The notes under the pieces: model-generated
Told to the model about the DNA's origin: nothing
Seen by the model: the letters and a program-made list of their open reading frames with translations, nothing else
The model's database searches: none
Shown here: positions 18,475 to 29,215 of the stretch, in pieces
Layout: each line of letters starts with the position of its first letter
How positions within the stretch are numbered: position 1 is the stretch's first letter
Assembly: GCF_000196515.1 (NCBI RefSeq)
Contig: NC_014248.1
Span: 186,001 to 250,000, forward strand
Origin: 'Nostoc azollae' 0708
Lineage (GTDB): Bacteria > Cyanobacteriota > Cyanobacteriia > Cyanobacteriales > Nostocaceae
Length of the DNA: 64,000 nucleotides
Reading direction: 5' to 3'
Translations under genes and position numbers: made by a program

Positions 18475-18555
18475 ATTGATGAATGAATAGAATTTGTGAC
18501 ACGCCAAGGCGCAAAGCAAGAGGGAAAAGAGAAACGAAGAATCAAAAGTCATGAT

Positions 18556-20985
18556 TTATTTGTAAATGTGAGCGTATCGTTGTTGATGTTGTCCGATAAT
18601 TTGTTCGGCTCTGGGTTTGTAAATAAGATGAAATAATATCTCCATATATCTATCTCTTGCGTCGTTAGCTTCTGGAACAATAAAGTTCCAGAAGCTAAAG
18701 ATTTTAGCTATTAATAGTAATTGTTCTGTGTATGATTCCCAGTTGTATTTATGGCGAATTCTTTGAATCATCCATTGGGAAGTTTCTTGCCAATATTCTG
18801 GGTTAGCATCACATTTATCTAAGAAGTTAAGAATTGTCTTAGCTGTTCTTTCTAAATTTGTAGGGTTGAGATGAAATCCAGTTTGCAAATCTTCGAGAAT
18901 TTCTGATGACCCGCCAAATTTAGTTGCAAAGGTTGGTAAGCCAGAAATCATTGCTTCTAATATACTACGTCCGAAGGCTTCATAAAGGGCAAAGTGAATA
19001 TAAATACCTTGATAATCAGCAATAATACGATAAGCTTCACCAATTTTTTGGCTTGGTAGACGCATTCCTAACCACCGGATTTTTCCTTGCAGATGATGTT
19101 CCTTAATAAGATTGTGCAGTTTGTCTATTTCTCCAGCTTCTTCTGGGTATGTCGCTTCATTTACAGATAAATTACTAGTTAATAAAATCAGGTTACATCG
19201 AGTTTGTAATTCTTGACTTTTACCAAAACATTCAACTAAACCAGTGAGGTTTTTAATTGAGGTAACTGGTGCAACTGCAAAAATTGGTCTTTTGTGAATA
19301 TCGTCTATGTTACCGAGAATATGATCATCTTGCTGTTGAAACAATAAATCTTTAATTTTTTGGCTTTCTTGTGGATTTCTATCTTCTGTTTGGCTGTAGG
19401 GGAAAAATAAGGTTTCACTGACTCCAGGGGGAATCATATTAAATTTAGGATTAAATAAATCAATTCCATCAACTACATGATAGAGTTGGGGCATGGTAAA
19501 ACATTTGTAAGATTCATATTGTCCCATCGTGTCTGGTGTACCGACAATTTCTTGATAGGATGAAGCAACAATAAAATCGGCAGCATTCATGCTAATTAAA
19601 TCGGCAGTGAATTGGGCTGAGAAATGATATTTTTCGTCTAGGTCTTGCCAATATAAGTTACTAAATAAATGTTTTGGTTTTTCTAGGGAATGGGCAATAT
19701 TGCATTGAGGAATTTTTAAGCTACTGGAGAGTAGAGAGGCGACTAAGTTACCATCGCTGTAGTTACCAACAATTAAATCTGGTTTACCTGAAAATTCTGT
19801 TAGCAGTTCTCTTTCTGCATCTTGGGCAAATTTTTCTAAATAAGGCCAAATTTCAAATTTAGAAATCCAGTTATTAATAATTTCTGGATTAAAATCTCTA
19901 AATGGAACTCGTAAAATCCAAGCATTTTCTGTATTGTGAACTTTTTCTAAACGCAAGTCACAAAATGTACTCTCACAATTGGGAATCAGGCGAGTCAAAA
20001 TAATTACATGAGGTTTGATACCTAAGAAGTCAAGACCAGCAAGTTTTATTTCCTGTTGGAGTTTGTTTTCTAAACTGCGTGCTTGTTCCAGGACATAAAT
20101 AACTTGACCTAATGTTTCATCTCGTCCTAGAACGTCTTCTTGTGCTACCCAACCATGTATGGAAATGAGGACGACGCGAAAAACTGCGGGAATACGTGCG
20201 ACAAAAGCTTCGAGAATGTAGGTTTGGGGGGTGTCAATGAGTCTTTGTAGTAGTTCTAAGGTTTCCCTGACTCGCCCAGCGTTGTTACCCCAACCAGCTT
20301 CTAAACCGAGTTCTTGGAGATGAGAACGAAATTGTGCATAGGGTTCGTCAGGGGGAAGTTCGCTTAATAAGGTGATCGCTGGTTTAATTAGTTTAGCAAA
20401 CTGGATACCGGAATGAATGCGATCGCTAATTAACACCTTCATGCCATTGAATTGTATCCCTTGTAATGCCTGAAAAAAGGTTTCTAGCCAATATTGAGGA
20501 TCGGAGACAAATTGATTGCATAGATAATGGTTCAGGAAAGTCAGACCTTGACCAATCTCTCTGGGATCGCTAATTCTCGGAGATGTTTGGTAAAATGGGT
20601 GGAGGTCAATTTCTAGGATGTGGGGTTGGTAACGGTTGACTAAGCGATCACTCACATCTAAAAATGCTTTAGGAGTCATTAAATCGAAATGGGTGAAATC
20701 TGCAGTTAGTCTCCACACTTCTTGACTAGCTATCCTTGGTCTGACGACAAACCAAGTATTTTCATCTTCGATAATAATTTCATGAGTGTAATGAATAAGC
20801 GTACCTAGGGATGAAGAATGGTAAAAATAAGTAGGTTTTTCAGATTGATGACAATAATTAGTAAAAGCTTGTAAAATTTCATTCCTCAAAAAGTAACATT
20901 TATCAAAATCATGCAATATCAACAGAAACTGACGTAGTGCAGTTTTTTCATCACTGGTTAAAACAGCCTGAAATAATTCATACAT
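18556..20985 (-). CDS. susA: Sucrose synthase
   Basis: An 809-residue protein starting MYELFQAVLTSDEKTALRQF, full length for cyanobacterial sucrose synthase (about 805). The GT-B glucosyltransferase half has PDLIVGNYSDGNLVASLL, a middle MPPGVSE-like block (FNMIPPGVSETLFFPYS) and the C-terminal EAFGRSILEAMISGLPTF, the E-x7-E motif of retaining GT4 enzymes. It reversibly cleaves sucrose with UDP or ADP to give NDP-glucose and fructose; in heterocystous cyanobacteria it acts mainly in cleavage and supports diazotrophic growth (known for Anabaena SusA). It lies directly upstream of the GH65 gene, so the two likely form a sugar-use operon. Intact in a decaying genome. Confidence 0.95.
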   Translation of the reverse strand: MYELFQAVLTSDEKTALRQFLLILHDFDKCYFLRNEILQAFTNYCHQSEKPTYFYHSSSLGTLIHYTHEIIIEDENTWFVVRPRIASQEVWRLTADFTHFDLMTPKAFLDVSDRLVNRYQPHILEIDLHPFYQTSPRISDPREIGQGLTFLNHYLCNQFVSDPQYWLETFFQALQGIQFNGMKVLISDRIHSGIQFAKLIKPAITLLSELPPDEPYAQFRSHLQELGLEAGWGNNAGRVRETLELLQRLIDTPQTYILEAFVARIPAVFRVVLISIHGWVAQEDVLGRDETLGQVIYVLEQARSLENKLQQEIKLAGLDFLGIKPHVIILTRLIPNCESTFCDLRLEKVHNTENAWILRVPFRDFNPEIINNWISKFEIWPYLEKFAQDAERELLTEFSGKPDLIVGNYSDGNLVASLLSSSLKIPQCNIAHSLEKPKHLFSNLYWQDLDEKYHFSAQFTADLISMNAADFIVASSYQEIVGTPDTMGQYESYKCFTMPQLYHVVDGIDLFNPKFNMIPPGVSETLFFPYSQTEDRNPQESQKIKDLLFQQQDDHILGNIDDIHKRPIFAVAPVTSIKNLTGLVECFGKSQELQTRCNLILLTSNLSVNEATYPEEAGEIDKLHNLIKEHHLQGKIRWLGMRLPSQKIGEAYRIIADYQGIYIHFALYEAFGRSILEAMISGLPTFATKFGGSSEILEDLQTGFHLNPTNLERTAKTILNFLDKCDANPEYWQETSQWMIQRIRHKYNWESYTEQLLLIAKIFSFWNFIVPEANDARDRYMEILFHLIYKPRAEQIIGQHQQRYAHIYK

Positions 20986-21016
20986 GGGAAATAACCCAAC
21001 TATAACAACTACAATT

Positions 21017-21150
21017 GTAAGAATCCAGGAGTCAGGAGTCAGAAGGTTTAAGAAATTGGTTAATTATCAAACAGGTATGTTTGGCGTTAGCCTGAAAAAA
21101 GCTGACTGTTGTTCGCATAGCGTGCCGTTAGGCATTAGCTGAATGCTTAC
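21017..21150 (-). repeat. Dispersed repeat family A, copy 2 (inverted)
   Basis: Reads, on the plus strand, GTAAGAATCCAGGAGTCAGG to GGCATTAGCTGAATGCTTAC, the inverse of copy 1, including the central TTTGATAATTAACC-type stretch and a TAGCGTGCCGTTAGGC block. It lies upstream of sucrose synthase, close enough (about 30 bp) to overlap its promoter. Confidence 0.82.
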
Positions 21151-21968
21151 CTACGCACTCATTTTTATCTCTTGAAAAACTGGATTCTTAGATAATTAGA
21201 TTAGGTGAGATGTATCTTTTTCTGATAGTAAATTACTTGTAAAAAGTATCGCATCTAGCTGAGGTGTGAAAGCCTTGGGTAATTCTTTAGATATAGGAAG
21301 AAAAAACAACCTACATATCTACCTCTCCTCTTTCCCATTTAAAGCCTCAATCAGTATTTTACTGATGACTGCTGACTCGGACTGTAGATATTTTTGTGGT
21401 TAATTTTGTTGTTTTGATATTTCATTACCTGGTGAATGCAATTTTGTAAACTCGTCGTGTGCCAGTATTTAAATAGGTATTTGATAGATAGGTAGAAAAT
21501 CCCATCAACTATAATTTTCTTGGATAAAATTTGCCAAGTTGGCTAAATTGATTCAAAAAAGGTAGTATTCTGCATATCAGATGAATGTCTGTGTTCCCTA
21601 TTTTTTAATTCCAAAATTGGCTTAGTATCTAATGCCAAGAGCATGACTTTAGCATTTGCATATAGGTAAGGGAGAATCGGTGAAATGAAACTAAGAATTA
21701 ATGAAATTTCTGACTTCCAGACTCAAAAATACGAAAGCAAAAACTGTCAAGATTACCAGTGGTTAATGATACTAAAAAGCCCAAGCTAATGATAAACTCA
21801 TTCCTAGTAAAGTACGGCGTAAATAGAGCAACAATTTAAAATAGATGAAAAGCCTACTCCATAAGATTTTTTTTTGACTTTCGCCTTGCGGCACTAGCTT
21901 TTAAGTCATATAAGTCCTGCTATTAATCTTTCTGCAAAATAAAAGTCACAGAAAATAATAGTATTCTT

Positions 21969-22108
21969 GTAAGCATTCAGCTAATGCCTAACGGCACGCT
22001 ACGCGAACAGGCATCAGCAGTCAGCTTTGTCAGGCTAACGCCAGAAACACCTGTTTGATAATTAACCAACTTCTCAAACATTCTGACTCCTGATTCCTGA
22101 ATTCTTAC
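21969..22108 (+). repeat. Dispersed repeat family A, copy 3
   Basis: The fullest copy: GTAAGCATTCAGCTAATGCC at the left and TGACTCCTGATTCCTGAATTCTTAC at the right, so both inverted ends (GTAAG..ATTCAG) are present over 140 bp. Confidence 0.85.
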
Positions 22109-22299
22109 ATATCCTCTTGGTTAAAAATCAACTGATATTTACATGAGAAATGAAGAATCTATTCAACTTTAAATATCACTTTCATCATAGGAATATGTGG
22201 CTTTTAGAAAGATTTTCATAAATCTCTGATGGTGAAAAATATGGAGATAGTGACAAGCGATATCTAAATGCTGTTTTCTAGATTTTTGGCAGTTATAGC

Positions 22300-22388
22300 A
22301 GGAGTCAGGAGTCAGGAGTAAAACTCTCTTGCTGTTTAGGTTTCAATTTAGATTCTGTACCTCATTGATCTGCAATCTGGTGTATGGA
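22300..22388 (+). repeat. Dispersed repeat family B, copy 2
   Basis: GGAGTCAGGAGTCAGGAGTAA then AACTCTCTTGCTGTTTAGG and TTAGATTCTGTACCTCATTG, matching 10160-10262 with few changes. It ends about 70 bp before the HetP-family gene. Confidence 0.75.
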
Positions 22389-22460
22389 CATTGCTAATAG
22401 AGAATCCCGCACGAAAGTAACGATAAACCTTCAATAGTACAAATTATATCCGGGACAGTC

Positions 22461-22754
22461 ATGAACTACCGAATTTCTCCTTCTCAAACTAACGTTCAGA
22501 ATCTTATTACTCCTGAAGAATTAAATCAAGTCCTTGAAGCTGTCGCTGATGGTAGATATTCCTGGGCTTGTGTGCTGATTTTACGTTTTATTGGTTATAA
22601 TCCACTGCATTATATTCCCCAGCGCACTTATAGCCGTTTAATGAAAGAAAATAGCCAAATTGAGATAGCATCAGCATCTACCAATAAACCGAAACTTCAC
22701 CCAGTGAATAGTTCTCATTGTGTGCCTTCATCTCAAATTTACAGTACCAATTAG
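22461..22754 (+). CDS. HetP-family protein
   Basis: A 97-residue protein with [20 protein letters not shown] followed by [29 protein letters not shown], the conserved core I associate with HetP and its paralogues in heterocystous cyanobacteria. HetP acts with the differentiation cascade below HetR to commit cells to heterocyst fate; the shorter paralogues modulate that timing. The tail after about residue 65 is Ser/Asn/Pro-rich and probably disordered. This is shorter than HetP itself, so I call it a family member and give no symbol. The gene is intact, with a long upstream region containing repeats, and this fits a symbiont that still makes heterocysts. Confidence 0.8.
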   Translation: MNYRISPSQTNVQNLITPEELNQVLEAVADGRYSWACVLILRFIGYNPLHYIPQRTYSRLMKENSQIEIASASTNKPKLHPVNSSHCVPSSQIYSTN

Positions 22755-22861
22755 TGGTGTAGTGTGTGGGGGAGGTGAGGGAAGAATTAATTCTTTCTTC
22801 TCTCTTCTGAACTCCTGTAACTCCTGATAGCGGAAGCTGGCGTAAGCCATACTCCTGTATT

Positions 22862-23221
22862 CTAAAAACGGTTTAAAAGTGTGATTCTGAACGTTCAAGG
22901 AGCATCTCTGAAAGAGATAGTGAAGAATCTCCGAGATACTAGTACCGCCGTGAATTCAAAATACTTCTTTTAGAAGAGCTAAGCTAACAAAATATCTCCT
23001 TCGGAGACGCTACGCGAACGAAATTCAAAATGTATACAGAGTGAGCTTTTCAGAAATTTGCAATGGTTGGTTTATTTACGCCGTACTGTACTAGAGCCTA
23101 CTGCACGCTGCGCTTTCACGCAGTGTCGCGAAGGGATACCGTGTACTACGTTACGAATAGCTTACGCCACCCTGCGCTATCAGTATGAGATAAGTCTAAG
23201 TTTCACCCGTTTGCTGTATAA
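22862..23221 (-). repeat. Composite dispersed repeat D (about 360 bp) with MITE core at 22939-23094
   Basis: The whole segment recurs inverted at 47494-47850. Its 156-bp core runs from CTAGTACCGCCGTGAATTC to GCCGTACTGTACTAG; the core alone recurs at 39605-39765 and 59006-59160. Outer arms contain GCACGCTGCGCTTTCACGC and AATCTCCGAGATA. An ORF across the outer arm (about 55 shared residues) appears in both large copies but is just repeat sequence. Confidence 0.85.
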
Positions 23222-23223
23222 CT

Positions 23224-23641
23224 CCCCAATTCCTTCTTACAACAAGTCCAGATTAATAGTTTGTTGCCATACTTGCTCAAATGCAATTCCCTGTTTAGTA
23301 GAAATATATAATAATACTATAGCTGCTGAACGTTTGGAATTATCACAATGTATCAGCAGCGGTTTAGGTAATTCATCAATAATTTGAAAAACTTGCTTTG
23401 CAGTTTGATGAATTAGATTTTCAATCTAAGTCGGCAGGTTGACATACTACAATCCTAAAAATTCACTTTTTTGCTGTTCATTTGTCCATTAAATTGATTC
23501 ATTTGCACAACACAAATTTAGGACAGATTTGTAACCATAATCAGCAAGCTAATGTAGATGTTCTAGTGTAATTTGTCCACTTATTGCTAATTCCTGATTA
23601 ATCTTCCTAATAAGATTCATTGGAAACAGATAGTCGCTCAT
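23224..23641 (-). pseudogene. Protein tyrosine phosphatase-like pseudogene (HC-x-R loop family)
   Basis: On the minus strand from ATG 23641: MSDYLFPMNLIRKINQELAI, SGQITLEHLH, stop, LADYGYKSVLNLCCANESI, stop, then TAKQVFQIIDELPKPLLIHC followed by DNSKRSAAIVLLYIS and KQGIAFEQVWQQ. The order and the HC....R loop identify the small cyanobacterial phosphatase group with a DUF442-like fold. The reading stays in one frame with several stop codons. The 3' end abuts the composite repeat D at about 23222, which may have removed the C-terminus. Confidence 0.82.
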
Positions 23642-23755
23642 AGGTAATGAGTGAAGTGAAATACAGTTAGTATTATGATGACATTTTTCTCCAGGTTAGT
23701 TTTACAATTAAATGTATTAAATGTAGACTTTCTCTACACTCTTGACAGGATGTTG

Positions 23756-23901
23756 CCTAAGAATTCAGGAGTTAGGATTCAGGAGTCAGAATGTTTGAGA
23801 AATCTGTTAATTATCAAACAGCCATCAGCAGTTAGCCTGAAAAAGCTAACTGCTGATGGCTGTTTGCGTAGCGTGCGGTTAGGCATTAGCTGAATGCTTA
23901 C
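23756..23901 (-). repeat. Dispersed repeat family A, copy 4 (inverted)
   Basis: Plus strand reads TAAGAATTCAGGAGTTAGG at the left to GGCATTAGCTGAATGCTTAC at the right; a CAGCCATCAGCAGTTAGCC block is partly palindromic with AGCTAACTGCTGATGGCTG, forming a hairpin in this copy. Confidence 0.82.
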
Positions 23902-24146
23902 GTTTTAACTTTACTATTAACTTAGAGCAAGAATCTGAGGAAATTGTAAGGATGCATTTCTATCTGGGAAATTTTATAGCAGCCAAACGGTGAGAGAGTT
24001 AAAAGTCTGTTTGTATCGAAGTTTTATGGTCTGTTGATGTCCTAACAACCTTGGTAATTACTATATATATTATATATGTTGATGGGGGTTTAATGAGGGT
24101 TATCAAAGAATCAATAGATTTGTAGACTAAGTAAGTCGGCGGCAAA

Positions 24147-24233
24147 AAACAGAAGTATGTAACAAAAAGTAAAATCACCAAAACCCTGTTGCCTTTTGCC
24201 TGTCATAATGACAATTTTTAACGCTAACCTACT
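24147..24233 (+). repeat. Dispersed repeat family C, partial copy
   Basis: AGTATGTAACAAAAAGTAAAA, then ACCAAAACCCTGTTGCCTTTTGCC and TCATAATGACAATTTTTAACG. Matches 53647-53732 along its length. Confidence 0.65.
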
Positions 24234-24255
24234 TAAATCCGCAAGTGTAGGTGTT

Positions 24256-24271
24256 CCTCACAAGTTCCTCA
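24256..24271 (+). promoter_or_regulatory. Shared 16-bp motif CCTCACAAGTTCCTCA upstream of nifJ
   Basis: Lies 110 bp before the nifJ ATG and is identical to the copy 44211-44226 before ppsA; both continue AAATT. See the motif at 9521. A promoter-distal activator site is a reasonable guess. Confidence 0.55.
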
Positions 24272-27159
24272 AATTTTCGTCTTAAGTTTCAAGGTAGAAA
24301 CCAGGGTACTCGGGACTGGTTAAAATTTTTTCCCTTTTACCAATTACCTATAGTTTAGCAATTCTCAAAGGCTGGGGAATATGAAAACCAGAACTTATGC
24401 CACCATAGACGGTGATGAAGCGCTTGCTAAGGTCGTTTATCCACTCAATGAAGTTATTGCTATTTATCCTATCACTCCATCTTCACCTATGGGTCAATGG
24501 TCTGATGCTTGGATGAGTGAAACAAAACCGAACGTTTGGAGAACTGTTCCCTTGGTGGTACAGTTTCAGAGTGAAGGGGGCGTTGCGGGTGCTGTACATG
24601 GTGCTTTACAAACGGGTTCACTGACTACCACATTTACAGCGTCTCAGGGATTAATTTTGATGCTGCCGAATATGTACAAGATTGCGGGTTAACTTACACC
24701 TACAATATTTCATATTGCAGCGTGATCGCTGGCAGCCCAAGCTTTATCTATTTTCGGTGATCATAGCGATGTTATGGCAGCCAGAACCACAGGTTTTGCC
24801 ATGCTGTGTGCTGCTTCTGTCCAAGAAGCCCAAGATTTTGCCCTCATTTCCACACACGCAACTTTAGAATCACGCATTCCTTTCCTACACCTTTTTGATG
24901 GAGTCCACACTTCTCACGAAGTCGATAAAGTAGAAACATTAACAACAGAAGATTTAGAGAAATTTATTCCCATAGAGTTAGTAATTACCCATCGTTCACG
25001 GGCTTTAACACCTGATAGACCCGTATTAAGAGGAAAAGCCCAAAAGCCGGATGTTTACTTCCAAGCCAGGGCAACCGTTAACCCATTTTATTTAGCTTGC
25101 CCAGATATAACTCAGAAGGTAATGGATGAATTCGCTCAAGTTACAGGGCGAGAATATAAACTATTTGAATATCATGGAGATCCAACAGCAGAAAAAAGAA
25201 TTATCCTCATGGGTTCTGCTTGTAAAACAGTTCATAAAGCGGTAGATTATCTCAACAAACAATGTGAAAAAGTTGGAGTTGTTATAATTAGATTATATCG
25301 TCCCTTTGACACCCAAAGATTTATTAATCCTTTACCAGAAAAACAGCAGTACTGCTGTTTTAAACATCACAAGAAAACCAGGAGCAGTTGGTGAACATTG
25401 ATATACTGATGTTGTTACAGCTTTGGCAGAAAACAAACTCAACAATATTCAAGTTGTGAGGGAGAAATATGGGTTATCATCTAAATAATTTACACCCGCA
25501 ATCCTGAAAGCTTTATTTGGTAATTTGATCCCCCCAAGCCCCTTAAAGATGGGGGCAATCAAGATACAACTATCCTTGATAATTTGGCTGACACACCAAA
25601 GAATCATTTTACAGTTGGTACTAATGTTGGCATTAATGATGATGTCACCCACACCAGCTTACAATATGACCCCGAATTTAACATAGAACCAGATAATATT
25701 GTGCGGGCTATATTCTATGGTTTAGTTACAGATGGTACAGTTACTGCCAATAAAAACTCCATCAAAATTATTGGTTAAGAAACTGATAATTACGCCCAAG
25801 ATTATTTTGTTTCCGATTCTAATAAATCTAGTTATATTACCTTTTGTCACTTGCGATTTGGTTCTCAACAAATTCGTTCTACTTATTTAATCAGCAAAGC
25901 TAACTTTGTCGCCTGTCATCAGTGGGAGTTTATCGAAAAATTCCCGATGTTGAAAGATATCATCCCCGGTGGCACATTTTTATTAAACGCACCCTACGAG
26001 AAAGATGAAGCTTGGGAAAGACTCCCCTTTGCTATGCAAGAAGAGATAATTAATAAAAATCTCAAGTTCTATGTCATCAACGTCTATAAAGTCCCGCGGG
26101 AAGCCGGAATGGGCGGACATATTAACACTGTCATGCAGGTTTGTTTCTTTGCCGTTTCTGGGATTTTACCAAGAGAAGATGCGATCGCACAAATTAAAAA
26201 ATCAATTCGCAAAACCTACGGTAAAAAAGGCGAAGAAATTGTCCAAATGAATATCCAACCCGTTAATAAAACCTGGGATAATCTGTATGAAATTTGGCAT
26301 CGGGTATGGGACATTGGGCATAGCGAAGAAAACAAACCCCCAATCCCCGATTATGCACCTGCATTTGTTCGCAATGTATTGGGTAAAATGATTGCCCGTG
26401 AAGGTGATGATTTACCCGTCAGTGCATTACCCATAGATGGTACATATCCAACGGGAACATCAAAATGGGAAAAACGCAATATTGCCCAAGAGATACCTGT
26501 TTGGGATCCTAATGTTTGCATTCAATGTGGTAAATGGGTGATGGTATGTATATCCACACAGCGTTTGTTATCCATAGTAAAGTATATGAACCAGAACAAT
26601 TAGAAAATGCACCGCCAACTTTCAAAATGCCGAAGAACATGATTGGCATGATTTGAAATTTACCATTCAAGTAGCTGCGGAAGATTGTACAGGTTGTGCT
26701 TTATGTGTTGATGTATGTCCGGCGAAAAATAAAGCCGAACCACGCAAAAAAGCCATTAATATGGAACAGCAAAGACCGTTAAGAGAATAAGAAAGAGATA
26801 ATTGGGACTTCTTCTTGAGTTTAGTAAAACTAGCCCGACGGAATTTGAAGTTGAGTCATATTAATCAACAACAAATGCAAGAACTGTTGTTTGAGTTTTC
26901 CGGTGCTTGTGCAGGATGTGGAGAGACACTGTATACTAAATTAGTAACACAATTGTTTGGCGATCGCATGATCGTTGCCAACGCCATCGGTTGTTCTTCT
27001 ATCTATGGTGGTAACTTACCCACCAGACCTTGGACAAAGAATGCTGAAGGCAGAGCACTAGCTTAGTCTAACAGCTTATTTGAAGATAACGCCAAATTTG
27101 CTTTAGGTTTCCACGTTTCCATAGATAAACAAGCCGTATTTGCAGCTTATTTACTATAA

Positions 27160-27543
<384 letters not shown>

Positions 27544-27924
27544 TAGACCCCTAAAGGTGCAGTGGTAAAATTTGCCGCAGGTGGTAAAGTGGTAAACCAG
27601 CAGCCAAAAAAGACTTAGGTTTAATCACCATGACTTACTGTAAGGTTTATGTTGCTAGTGTGGCTATGGGTGCGAGAGGTGAACACACATTAAAAGCTTT
27701 CTTAGAAGCTGAAGCTTATGAAGGTCCATCCTTAATTTTTGCCTACAGCCATTATATTCCTCACGGCATCAACATGAGTACAGCCATGCAAAATCAAAAA
27801 GCGGCTGTAGACTCTCGACGCTGGTTATTGTATCGCTAAAACCCACCTTCCGCACCCTAACTGTACCCTAACTGTCACAGATAGTAGTACACAAGAACTA
27901 AAGATCCTGCAAGGAAGAAAAGGC

Positions 27925-29089
27925 TAATACCAAGTCTAAATGAGTGTAGATAGAACTGTAGAATAAAGAACATGGAAGATAAAGACTCATGAGGAAGCAA
28001 TGGCACGCCCTTTCAATCTAGAAGTTCAAGAAAGTGCTGAGTATTTGTCAAAAAGCCTGAAAAATGCGCGGACAGCATTAGACAAAGAACGTTTACAAAT
28101 GCTGTGGTGGATAAAAACAGAACAAGTAACCCAGCATCAAGAAGTGAGCCGAAGATTGGGCAGAGATGGGTCAACAATAACAGGATGGTTACAAAGGTAT
28201 GGAAAAGGAGGACTATCTTCTCTTTGAGAGGTAAAAACTGCGCCTGGGGCAACTCCTTTAATACAAGGTGAAATGCTATCACAACTAATATCAAAGTTAG
28301 AATCCCCCCAAAGGTTTAGCAGTTATAGGCAAATTGTGGAATGGCTAGAGCAAGAATGGCACGTCCAAGTCAAATACAAGACAGTTTACAGTTTAGTGCC
28401 CTACAAACTAGGGGCAAAATTGAAAGTACCTCGACCCATCAGCTCATCACAAGATGAGCAAGCTATAAACCTTTTTAAGAAAACATCCCCCTTGCCTTGG
28501 TAGCTTTAGAGAAACTATTGGGTGGGGGAAAACGACTGAGTTACCTGTGCCAGGACGAAACCAGATTAGGTTTGAAGACCGAAACTGGAGGAGTGAGTGA
28601 TTACGGCTCGTGGTGTTAAACCTGTAGTGAGGGTGCAGTGGCCACGAAAAGCATTTTGGCTTTATGGAGTTGTTGAACCCACCTCTGGATGGCATTTTTG
28701 TCAGGAATATCCTCATCTAAACAGTGAGAATTTTCAGAAATTCTTGGATGTCCTATCTCAAGAATTAGGTTCTGATATGGGATTAATGCAGATGGATCAA
28801 GCTTCTGCACACCAAGCTTTGGCACTGTCTTGCCCTGAAAATATTATTCCCATTTTTCAACCATCTCAGTCTCCTCAACTTAACCCCATCAAGCGATTAT
28901 GGCAGTTTATTAAACGTCAGTTCAAAGGTGAAAGTTTCTCACATCTCGACCAATTGCGTCAAGGAGTTCAACATGAATTAGCTCAATTATCTTCTGAGGT
29001 CATCTCCTCTTTGACCAGTTATGATTTCATCCTTGAAGCTCTGTTTCATCAAGCTTTATTCTGTGCAGCCTCATAGAGAATTGGTATTA
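27925..29089 (+). mobile_element. IS630-family element nested in the IS1634-type element
   Basis: Left end TAATACCAAGTCTAAATGAG and reverse-complemented right end TAATACCAATTCTCTATGAG agree at 17 of 20 positions. Insertion at a TA dinucleotide is the family's habit and fits both edges. It contains one decayed IS630-type transposase. It lies about 80 bp inside the left end of the IS1634-type element, so it landed later. Confidence 0.82.
28000..29076 (+). pseudogene. IS630-family transposase, broken
   Basis: From ATG 28000 a helix-turn-helix region (HQEVSRRLGRDGSTITGWLQ) ends at TGA 28225, but the frame continues as PGATPLIQGEMLSQLISKLE and HVQVKYKTVYSLVPY. After a frameshift near 28480 the DDE domain follows: LCQDETRFGLKTE (first Asp), a second shift near 28597, then MQMDQASAHQALAL (second Asp) and PQLNPIKRLWQFIK (last acidic position is normally Glu in NPIERLW; here it is Lys). 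One nonsense codon, two frameshifts and a lost catalytic residue make it inactive; movement would need a transposase elsewhere. Confidence 0.9.
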
Positions 29090-29215
29090 ATGAGAATAGT
29101 ATGATTAAAATGGCAATAGAGTGAGAGAATAAAGTTTTGTAAAGAAGATAAAAGAAAAGAAAATTTAATGATTTAAAAATTAAATTAGAACAGAAGAAGA
29201 AATGATTTAATCACA

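Larger units (their letters stand above)
21151..22460. other. 1.3-kb intergenic region with repeats, no gene recognised
   Basis: No frame shows a convincing protein. Apart from repeat copies at 21969-22108 and 22300-22388, the region has a fragment GACTTTCGCCTTGCGGCACTAG at about 21875-21897 that echoes GAATTCCGCCCTGCGGTACTAG at 9631-9652. It may hold the long 5' regulatory region of the HetP-family gene or an RNA, but I see no named structure. Confidence 0.5.

Noticed and set aside
18475-18552. Signal-peptide-like 26-residue extension of the GH65 fusion
   Set aside because: The conserved protein begins at MENKRDF; these enzymes are cytoplasmic, so the hydrophobic extension is upstream non-coding sequence.
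23058-23387. 109-codon ORF, with a matching ORF on the minus strand at 47470-47655
   Set aside because: The first 55 or so residues are shared only because both lie in the composite repeat D; the rest is antisense to a phosphatase pseudogene.
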